Shown: positions 35,583 through 41,486 of the stretch, in pieces
Position numbering within the stretch: the stretch's first letter is position 1
How the letters are laid out: each line of letters begins with the position of its first letter
Assembly: GCA_947259715.1 (NCBI GenBank)
Contig: CAMYNR010000192.1
Span: 1-41,486 of the forward strand
Direction: 5' to 3'
Length of the DNA: 41,486 nt
DNA from: an uncultured Desulfuromonadales bacterium
GTDB lineage: Bacteria; Desulfobacterota; Desulfuromonadia; Desulfuromonadales; Geopsychrobacteraceae
Made by a program: the position numbers and the translations under genes
The notes under the pieces: model-generated
Database searches by the model: none
Seen by the model: only the letters and a program-made list of their open reading frames with translations
Told to the model about the DNA's origin: nothing

Positions 35583-36815
35583 ATGTTGCTGCCCAAACAG
35601 GTTGCTGCCCACTTGGCCGTGCTGAAAAGGGCAGTGCTGCATGGGCGGGTTCCCGGACAACTGGTGATTCAATACACCGACCGCTGCAACGCCCAGTGCC
35701 CGCAATGCGGCATGCGCGCCAGTAACCCTTACCAACGCCACAGCCTTGATCCCGAGCGCTGCAGGCAAATCATCGCCAAAGCTGCCGGGCAGGGCTTTGC
35801 TGCAATCTCTTTCACCGGCGGGGAGCCTTTTCTCTATCTTGATGAGATCTGCTCTTTGAGCCGTTTTGCCGCCAGCCAGGGGATCAAATATATCCGCACC
35901 GGGACGAATGGTTATCTGTTTTGTGGCGCTGAGCGGGCAGGTTTTCTTGATCGGATCAGGCGTCTGGCTGATCAGCTGGCTGATACGCCGATCCGCAATA
36001 TCTGGGTCAGCCTCGATTCGTCGGATTCCGGAGTGCACGAACAGATGCGTGGTCTGCCTGGTGTGGTGCGGGGCATCGAAGCTGCGGTGCCGATCCTTGC
36101 CGAGCGCGGTCTGCACCTGTCGGCTAATCTGGGAATTAACCGCAACTTTGCCGGCTGGCCACCGGATAAAGAGCTTGACTATGGATATTTTTATTCGGGC
36201 TTTGACCGGTTCTACCGTTTTGCAAAGTCACTCGGGTTTAGCATCGCCAATGTCTGCTATCCGATGTGGAGTGCTCCCCAGGACCAGGAGGGTGCGGCCG
36301 TTTATGCCGCCACCAGCAGTGACCAGGTGGTCTATTTCAGTCGGCCGGAAAAGCTTGCCCTGTTTCAAGCCCTGTTTGATGTGATCCCGCATCATCGGCA
36401 ACAGCTGCGCATCTTCACTCCGCGCAGCAGTCTGCACGCCCTGTTCAAACAACACCGCGGCCAGCCACAGTTCAGCAGTCCCTGTCTTGGCGGCGAGGAT
36501 TTTTTCTTTATCGATAGCCGGGACGGTAATTGTTATCCCTGCGGCTACCGCGGGGAGGAAACTCTCGGCAGCTTTGAGCGGCTCGATCTGGGTGGCTGCC
36601 GGAATCAGGCAGAGTGCCGGCGCTGCGACTGGGAATGCTTTCGGGACCCTTCCGAGTTATTCTCGCCGCTTTTGATGCTGCGGCGGTCGCCTGGAGAGCT
36701 GTTGCAGCGCTGGCAGCAGGATGCCCAATTCCTCAAGCTGTGGTGGGAGGATCTGCGCTACTACCGGCAGTGCGACTATTTTAACGGCCGCAGTTTATCG
36801 CAGGTTGGTCGCTGA
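35583..36815 (+). CDS. Radical SAM protein with C-terminal Cys-rich (SPASM-like) region
   Basis: A protein of 410 aa. The 4Fe-4S cluster motif CxxxCxxC is visible as DRCNAQCPQCGMR near residue 35-45, followed by the SAM-contact ISFTGGEPFLY and, after the barrel, a C-terminal region with at least seven Cys (SPCLGGEDFF, CYPCGYRG, GGCRNQAECRRCDWECF). That region is the kind of auxiliary cluster domain seen in SPASM/twitch enzymes. I do not recognise the reaction. The ATG at 35583 has GAGGG six bases upstream; a GTG at 35571 would overlap the phoH stop. Tight coupling to phoH suggests co-expression under phosphate stress, but no functional link is known to me. Confidence 0.8.
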   Translation: MLLPKQVAAHLAVLKRAVLHGRVPGQLVIQYTDRCNAQCPQCGMRASNPYQRHSLDPERCRQIIAKAAGQGFAAISFTGGEPFLYLDEICSLSRFAASQGIKYIRTGTNGYLFCGAERAGFLDRIRRLADQLADTPIRNIWVSLDSSDSGVHEQMRGLPGVVRGIEAAVPILAERGLHLSANLGINRNFAGWPPDKELDYGYFYSGFDRFYRFAKSLGFSIANVCYPMWSAPQDQEGAAVYAATSSDQVVYFSRPEKLALFQALFDVIPHHRQQLRIFTPRSSLHALFKQHRGQPQFSSPCLGGEDFFFIDSRDGNCYPCGYRGEETLGSFERLDLGGCRNQAECRRCDWECFRDPSELFSPLLMLRRSPGELLQRWQQDAQFLKLWWEDLRYYRQCDYFNGRSLSQVGR

Positions 36816-36829
36816 ACTGACCCAGCGGA

Positions 36830-36853
36830 CGGCGGGGGGGGGGGCTTCCGCCG
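36830..36853. terminator. Hairpin with an 11-G run between convergent genes
   Basis: A CGGCGG/CCGCCG stem (36830-36835 with 36848-36853) encloses a run of eleven G residues (36834-36844). It lies between the convergent radical SAM and acyltransferase genes. A short ATTTTA follows at a distance, so termination is possible. The G run is a likely sequencing or slippage hotspot. Confidence 0.45.
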
Positions 36854-36876
36854 GGCCCCATTTTAGGGAAGAGAAA

Positions 36877-38706
36877 TCAGGCGCCGTTGGCAAGCTTTTG
36901 TTGCTGGCTAGCCAGGTAGAACTGGCAGCCTTCGCGGCCCATGTAGCGCTGCAGCTGTTTGCGTTCGGTGTCAAGCATGTCGACCAGCAGCAGGCCATCG
37001 ATGACGTCGCTGAAGTCCGGGTCCAGATTGAACGCGAGCAGCTTGCCGCCAAGGCTGAGGTAATGGCGCAGCAGCACCGGAATCCCCTTGTTATCGGTTT
37101 CGATATCGGCCACCAGCGCCGAAACCTCATCCATGTCCTTCAACAGCGGTTCGCTCTGCCGGGCCGAGAGGCCGTTGATGCGTAGCGGTTTTAGAGAAAC
37201 CGGTAAGCGTGGTGCCACCAGTTTGGCCAGATCATTGATCAGGTAATTGCGGGAGAGGGTGCTGGTCATTAATTGCCGCGAGTTGTTGCTGTAGTCGCTG
37301 GAGATGCTGACCGGGCCAAAAAGGTAACGGTAATGAGGGTTTTGTACCAGGTAGTGGCCAATCCCCTTCCAGAGCAGTAAAAGCGGTGCGTAAGAGCGCT
37401 GGTATTCCGGCCGGATGAATGAACGGCCCAGCTCCAGGGCATTTTTCAGCCGCTCGAACAGTTGTGGTTGGAAATCGAACAGGGTCGAGGTGTAGAGTCC
37501 GGCGGCGCCCTGTTGAGCAAACAGCTGATCAACCTGGCCGATTCGGTAGGCGCCGACGATCTGCTGTTGCTGCCGGTTCCAGAGCAGCAGGTGGCTGTAG
37601 GCAGCGTCGAAGCGATCAAGGTCGCAGCTGCGCCCGGTCCCTTCTCCGACCTGGCGGAAAGTCAGTTCCCGCAGACGGCCGATCTCAAGAAGGAGTTGAG
37701 GGGCTTCCTCGCCGCGGGTCAGCAGAACATCGAATTCACCGCTTTGCAAAAGTTTTTGTGTGTCGGGCAGGGCATCGATTTCTGCCTGCAATTGATCAAC
37801 GCTACGTGGAGCAATCAGATCCGCCTGAACTGCAGGAGCTTTTTTTTTTGCCACCGATCGAGAGTTGGACTCTTCGCTGAGCGCCAGGGAATAGGTTCGT
37901 AAGCGCAAATAATCATTTAGACTCTGGTCAGAGCTGAAGCCAGCGAGTTTTTTTGCCGGGAGCAGGTTGCCGACCTTGAGCGTCAGGGTCTGGCCTCGTT
38001 TGTTCAGCAACATTCTAGGCAGTAGCGCCGTCCGCAGGCGGGGGTGGATCCGGCCGGCCAACTGGAAAAGCGGACCGTTCTGGCCGGGAAAATAGGTTGG
38101 CAACACCGGGGCTTTGCTCATCCGCACCAGGCGTGCCAGAGTGGAGCTCCATTCTGGATCGGTCACGCCCTTTACCCTTGGTTGCCAGGAGGAGACCTCG
38201 CCGGCCGGGAAGATCACCAGGAGCCCCCCCTGTTTCAACCAGCTCAGTGATTTTCGCAGCGGTGCCAGATTGGTTCGTGCTGCCGCTTCGCCACCAAAGG
38301 GGTCGACGCTGATCAGGCGCTCCCTCATCTGCGGGACGCGCGCCAAGAGATAATTTGCCATCACTTTAAAATCTGGTCGGACCCGATTCAGCAAATCCAG
38401 CAGCACCAGGCCTTCGATACCACCAAAAGGGTGATTGGCGATCAAAATACACGCTCCGGAGCTTGGAATCCTGGCTTGATCGGCTGCGCTGATCTGGTAG
38501 TTCGCACCAAGGGTTTTCAGTGCCGCTGCAGGCCAGTCTTGGGAACTGGTTTCTGGATCGATCTGCTCGTAAAGGGCTTGGCAGGAACGCAGGCCAAGGA
38601 GGGACTCCACTGCTGCAAAGATCATTCTCCGGAGCGGGTTGTGGGCTGCATCCGCGGTGTTATCCGCCAATGAAAAGGGGGCGACAGGTCGTTTGTTCTG
38701 GTCCAT
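36877..38706 (-). CDS. Two-domain acyltransferase, OlsF-like (PlsC-type + GNAT/OlsB-type)
   Basis: A protein of 609 aa with two acyltransferase domains. The N-terminal half (about 60-280) is lysophospholipid acyltransferase-like, with the catalytic block ILIANHPFGGIEGL (His92, variant H-x4-E), RLISVDPFGG and IFPAGEVSSWQ. The C-terminal half (about 315-520) is a GNAT of the OlsB/haemolysin type. It shows RELTFRQVGEGTG, DLDRFDAAYSHLLLWN, VGAYRIG, LELGRSFIRPEYQ and LLLWKGIGHYL. This pairing is the hallmark of OlsF, which makes ornithine lipids, phosphorus-free membrane lipids. The order and motifs fit, but substrate is inferred. AGGAG lies eight bases before the ATG at 38706; a TTG at 38727 is less likely. 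A four-copy Pho-box-like array is upstream. Confidence 0.82.
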   Translation of the reverse strand: MDQNKRPVAPFSLADNTADAAHNPLRRMIFAAVESLLGLRSCQALYEQIDPETSSQDWPAAALKTLGANYQISAADQARIPSSGACILIANHPFGGIEGLVLLDLLNRVRPDFKVMANYLLARVPQMRERLISVDPFGGEAAARTNLAPLRKSLSWLKQGGLLVIFPAGEVSSWQPRVKGVTDPEWSSTLARLVRMSKAPVLPTYFPGQNGPLFQLAGRIHPRLRTALLPRMLLNKRGQTLTLKVGNLLPAKKLAGFSSDQSLNDYLRLRTYSLALSEESNSRSVAKKKAPAVQADLIAPRSVDQLQAEIDALPDTQKLLQSGEFDVLLTRGEEAPQLLLEIGRLRELTFRQVGEGTGRSCDLDRFDAAYSHLLLWNRQQQQIVGAYRIGQVDQLFAQQGAAGLYTSTLFDFQPQLFERLKNALELGRSFIRPEYQRSYAPLLLLWKGIGHYLVQNPHYRYLFGPVSISSDYSNNSRQLMTSTLSRNYLINDLAKLVAPRLPVSLKPLRINGLSARQSEPLLKDMDEVSALVADIETDNKGIPVLLRHYLSLGGKLLAFNLDPDFSDVIDGLLLVDMLDTERKQLQRYMGREGCQFYLASQQQKLANGA

Positions 38707-38741
38707 GCTCTGACTCCTGTTTGACAATATTGAGTTGCGGA

Positions 38742-38796
38742 ATTAGCGCAGGGGAATGTTAACCCGAGGTTGGCGTGAAGTTAGGATTTCATTGAG
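38742..38796 (-). promoter_or_regulatory. Four-copy Pho-box-like array and -10 before the acyltransferase gene
   Basis: On the minus strand CTCAATG, CCTAACT, GCCAACC and GTTAACA (38796 down to 38757) are spaced 11 bases apart. After nine bases comes GCTAAT (38747-38742), 4 of 6 matches to a -10. The last three copies share the AAC core. Confidence 0.55.
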
Positions 38797-38825
38797 CGGT
38801 AATTCTTTCAGAGGTTGTTGGGAAA

Positions 38826-38865
38826 ACTAACCGAATCACCACACGCGGCTAACTTTTTCGTAACT
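38826..38865 (+). promoter_or_regulatory. Four-copy Pho-box-like array before the receiver-kinase gene
   Basis: ACTAACC (38826-38832), CACCACA (38837-38843), GCTAACT (38848-38854) and CGTAACT (38859-38865) are 11 bases apart. The best downstream hexamer is TTGAAT (38879-38884) at 13 bases, somewhat further than at the other sites. The divergent acyltransferase gene has its own array 30 bases away. Confidence 0.5.
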
Positions 38866-38915
38866 GTTGTGCCCCAGGTTGAATCTGCAAATCATTCTAT
38901 TTTCGGGGGAGGGCT

Positions 38916-40106
38916 ATGCCACTGCTTAGTTCTGAACAGAAAAGTCCGCAGTCAGCAACGATGAGGTCAAACCAAGTCCAATTTCTGAAACCGGAAAAAG
39001 AAGACTCTGGCCGGGTTTTAATCGTTGAGGACGAGGCCGAGTTGAGTGAGATTCTCGAGTTTAACCTGATAAACCAGGGCTTCGAGGTCCTGACCGCGGC
39101 CGATGGGCTGGAGGCCTGCAGAATCATTGGCCGGGAGAAGCCAGATCTGATCCTGCTTGATTTGCTGCTGCCGCTACTTAATGGCTGGGAGATCTGCCGG
39201 ATGGTCCGCTCGCATCATGATTTGGCGGTCGCCCGCACCCCGATCATCATGTTGAGTGCGCTTGGCTCCGGAGACGATCGTCTGAAAGGTTACCAGCTGG
39301 GTGCTGATCTTTATCTCGCGAAGCCCTATAACGTGAAAGAGGTGGTTATCAAGTCTCGTCATTTGGTTGCACAACATCACCAGTTTCTGGGGCTGGTGGA
39401 TAAACTGGCTTCCCTTCGGCAGTGGGCTGAACAGCAAGATCAGTGGCAACATGCCCTTTTTCATGAACTCCGCAACCAACTGACCGTCATCTCCGGTATG
39501 GCGCAGCAACTGCGCAACAGGACCGATCTGCTTTCGCCGCGGTCGGAAAAGTTTGCTGAGCAGATATCCTGCAGTTCAGACTATTTGGGCAGTCTGGCGG
39601 AGAATTATTTGTTGGTCAGGAAGGTGGAAGGTCAGCCTGGCCGTCTTGAGTCCGAATCGATTATTCTTAAAGAATTACTGGATGAATTATGGGCTTTGTT
39701 TAAGCCATTGGCCGAGCAATCACCCTGTCAGCTTGAGTTCGATTGTCCGATTGGATTTATCGTGACCGTGCACCCGGTGGCCTAGAAAATCATTCTGTCG
39801 AGTCTGCTTGACAACGCCTTGAAGTATTCTGGAGAGGGGAGCTGCGTCATGTTGAGCGCCGTGAAGGCTGAAGGGGGGCTTGAAATACGGATTCAGGATG
39901 ATGGACCAGGAATTTCAGACCAAGATGCTGAGCGGGTGTTTGAAAGGTTCTTTCGTGGCGAGAGCGAACAGGGGAAAACCGCCGGAAGCGGTCTAGGTCT
40001 CTATATGGCCCGAGTTTTAGCGCAGGCCATGGACGGTTCTCTGGAACTTGATAACCGGGAAGCGTCTGGGTGCTGCTTTACACTTACGCTGCCAAACCGA
40101 GCTTAA
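38916..40106 (+). pseudogene. Receiver-histidine kinase interrupted by an in-frame TAG
   Basis: The frame encodes a REC domain (about 32-150, Asp82 in LILLDLLLPLLNG), a HisKA-type domain with His183 (LFHELRNQLTVISG), and then reaches TAG at 39783-39785. In the same frame, without any gap, it continues with the ATPase domain (ILSSLLDNALKYSGEG, DDGPGIS, GSGLGLYMARV, CFTLTLP) to 40106. The aligned position normally holds a hydrophobic residue, so a single change of TTG to TAG is the likely history. The 3' part has no ribosome site; its first possible start is a TTG at 39819. As it stands the product (289 aa) would be a receiver with an unphosphorylatable HisKA stump. Readthrough or sequencing error cannot be excluded. 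Confidence 0.8.
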
Positions 40107-40185
40107 ACTTCTTTTGTTTCCTTCGATGCTGTTGTCATTTGCTTATTTTTGCCAGATTCAACGGCAAAGACTCTGATGTTTCTCC

Positions 40186-40241
40186 TTTCACACAATCAAA
40201 ACTTTCCTGAAACGACCCGCTAACAATCAGCGGTCTATTCT
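40186..40241 (+). promoter_or_regulatory. Four-copy Pho-box-like array and -10 before the porin gene
   Basis: TTTCACA (40186-40192), CAAAACT (40197-40203), TGAAACG (40208-40214) and GCTAACA (40219-40225) are spaced 11 bases apart. After ten bases follows TATTCT (40236-40241), 4 of 6 matches to a -10. The spacing is that of E. coli pho promoters. A CCGCT/AGCGG inverted repeat overlaps the last copy. Confidence 0.6.
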
Positions 40242-40351
40242 CCACAGCGTTTGGCAAGGGCAGGTCGATGAGCAGATCTGTTTCTTAATTCTACCGGGCA
40301 GTAAGGTTCTGCCCAAAGCAATCACATACAGTGAAAAATCAGGAGGTAACG

Positions 40352-41486
40352 GTGAAAGTGAAAGCATTGATGAAATTGACATTCTGCGGATCGATCATGA
40401 TCGCTCTGCTGGCCAGCGCTTCGGCTGTTCTGGCGGCCGGGATTACCGTTTATGAGGATGGCGACAAATATGTGAAGATGGGCGGCCGGATTCAATTGCA
40501 ATATTACTATGTGGATCCCGATGGTGGTGACTCAGAGGACGACCTGTTTTTCCGCCGACTGCGGCCTTATATTGAGGGAAGCCTGCATAAAGACTGGAAA
40601 GGGAAATTCCAATGGGATATGGGCAAGGCGACCGGCGATAATGAAATCGCCATCAAGGATGCCTACCTGCAGTACAAAGGGATCGACGGGATGAAAATCA
40701 GCATCGGTAATGTGCTGTTTCCTTTCTCCCGCGAGCAGTTGACCTCCTCGAAAAAACAACAGCTGGTTGAGCGGACCTTTGTCGGCGATCACAACTACGG
40801 GACTCCTGATCGCCAGCTGGGTATTCATCTGACTGGCGCTGCCATGGACAAGAAGCTGACCTGGGGCGCATCGGTTGCCCAGGGCGCCATTGACCCGGAC
40901 AATAAAAAGCTTGATTTCGATACCCTGGCCAACGACAGCGATGACTTCAATCAGGGCTGGATGGCCGGTGGCCGGGTCGACTTTCACCCCTTCGGCAACT
41001 TGAAGATGGAACAGGGTGACTTCAAGCGCGACCTGAAAGCTACCATCGGTGTCGCCGCATTCACCTGGTCGAACGACGATGACAATAACACCCGGACTGT
41101 TGGCGGGATCACCACCAGCGGCAGCAAAGCGGACGTCGACAAGGTCACCGGTTTTGAAGTCAGTGCCGCCATCCGCGTGGCCGGTTTTTCCGCCGATGCA
41201 CAGTACAATATTTTCAACGCGGAAACCATCGACCCGGCGGTCACCAGCGGTATTTATGAAGACGGTGAAACCGACCTGGAAAACTTTGCCGTGGAAGCCG
41301 GTTATATGCTGCTTCCGGCCCAGCTTGAGCTGGTCGCCGGTTATGAAGCACAGGATGCTGACAATTACGACGAAGAATGGACCCGCACTTCATTCGGCGC
41401 CAATTACTTCTTCAAAAAGCAGGACGTGAAACTTCAGGCCACCTATCGGATCGGTGAAAACCTGGATGGCGTCGAGGACGAAGATG
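40352..41486 (+). CDS. OprO/P-family (phosphate-selective type) porin, 3' truncated by window edge
   Basis: The start is a GTG with a perfect AGGAGG six bases upstream, and the frame is open for 378 codons to the window end. Residues about 1-29 form a signal peptide (IMIALLASASAVLA, cleavage before AGITV). The mature start GGRIQLQYYYVDPDGG and FFRRLRPYIEGSLHKDWKGKFQWDMG, with later KDAYLQYKG and IGNVLFPFSREQLTSS, are typical for the 16-strand porins of Pseudomonas OprO/OprP. True phosphate selectivity depends on loop arginines and lysines that I cannot confirm. The long array of 11-bp repeats upstream supports control by phosphate. The C-terminal strands lie outside the window. Confidence 0.88.
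   Translation, partial: MKVKALMKLTFCGSIMIALLASASAVLAAGITVYEDGDKYVKMGGRIQLQYYYVDPDGGDSEDDLFFRRLRPYIEGSLHKDWKGKFQWDMGKATGDNEIAIKDAYLQYKGIDGMKISIGNVLFPFSREQLTSSKKQQLVERTFVGDHNYGTPDRQLGIHLTGAAMDKKLTWGASVAQGAIDPDNKKLDFDTLANDSDDFNQGWMAGGRVDFHPFGNLKMEQGDFKRDLKATIGVAAFTWSNDDDNNTRTVGGITTSGSKADVDKVTGFEVSAAIRVAGFSADAQYNIFNAETIDPAVTSGIYEDGETDLENFAVEAGYMLLPAQLELVAGYEAQDADNYDEEWTRTSFGANYFFKKQDVKLQATYRIGENLDGVEDED

Noticed and set aside
39783-39785. TAG read as pyrrolysine in the receiver-kinase
   Set aside because: No pyl genes are visible, the site is in an ordinary kinase with no methylamine link, and a simple nonsense change explains it.
39819-40106. Separate small ATPase-domain gene
   Set aside because: The first start would be a TTG without ribosome site, and the frame is continuous with the upstream kinase except for one TAG.

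Overview
The window looks like chromosome of a Desulfuromonadales/Geobacter-type bacterium (Desulfobacterota). The best indicators are a eukaryote-like citrate synthase of the kind described in Geobacteraceae, a dusB(nifR3)-ntrB-ntrC operon, an unusually high density of histidine kinases and c-di-GMP proteins, and an OprO/P-type porin. The lineage is inferred from protein character only. No rRNA, tRNA, CRISPR array, prophage or insertion sequence was seen.

Layout. 1-725 is the 3' end of dnaB, with a terminator and an inverted heptamer-repeat element. 893-4441 (minus) is dusB-ntrB-ntrC. 4802-6944 (plus) holds citrate synthase and an OmpA-like lipoprotein. 7068-7862 (minus) is a SAM methyltransferase. 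8157-9063 is a permease broken by a frameshift with probable loss of a conserved segment. 9415-16906 is a three-gene phosphorelay: a MASE1/CHASE/PAS kinase, a stand-alone receiver, and a giant REC-PAS5-kinase-REC-REC-HPt protein, preceded by a leader with several hairpins. 16917-18922 holds a hypothetical gene and an RlmI-like rRNA methyltransferase. 19039-24654 holds ilvB-ilvN, ilvD, a ChaN-like protein and a universal stress protein. 24869-26119 (minus) is a pair of unknown genes.

From about 26.4 kb to the end, the window reads as a phosphate-limitation island. It contains a CHAD protein (a family linked to polyphosphate), a PstS-like lipoprotein translationally coupled to a membrane GGDEF-EAL protein, and a PHP-glycosyltransferase fusion. 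It continues with a small three-helix protein, a PIN-PhoH ATPase coupled to a radical SAM protein, and an OlsF-like double acyltransferase (a candidate for phosphorus-free ornithine lipid synthesis). Last come a receiver-kinase interrupted by an in-frame TAG and an OprO/P-family porin that runs off the window.

The main discovery candidate ties this island together. At least six, probably seven, of its promoter regions carry tandem 7-mers of the form nnTAACn spaced exactly 11 bp apart. In six of them the last repeat lies 8-10 bp upstream of a -10-like hexamer. This is the geometry of PhoB/PhoP-type boxes, but with a sequence unlike the E. coli Pho box. Products of the island would take up phosphate (porin), sense it (PstS-like to c-di-GMP), remodel lipids and handle RNA and polyphosphate. 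This is inference from sequence and needs a motif scan and phosphate-starvation transcript data.

Other notable observations: three intergenic inverted arrays of 7-8-bp units (731-879, 21285-21400, 24683-24749), a Cys/His insertion in DnaB, and two independently disrupted genes (permease and receiver-kinase).
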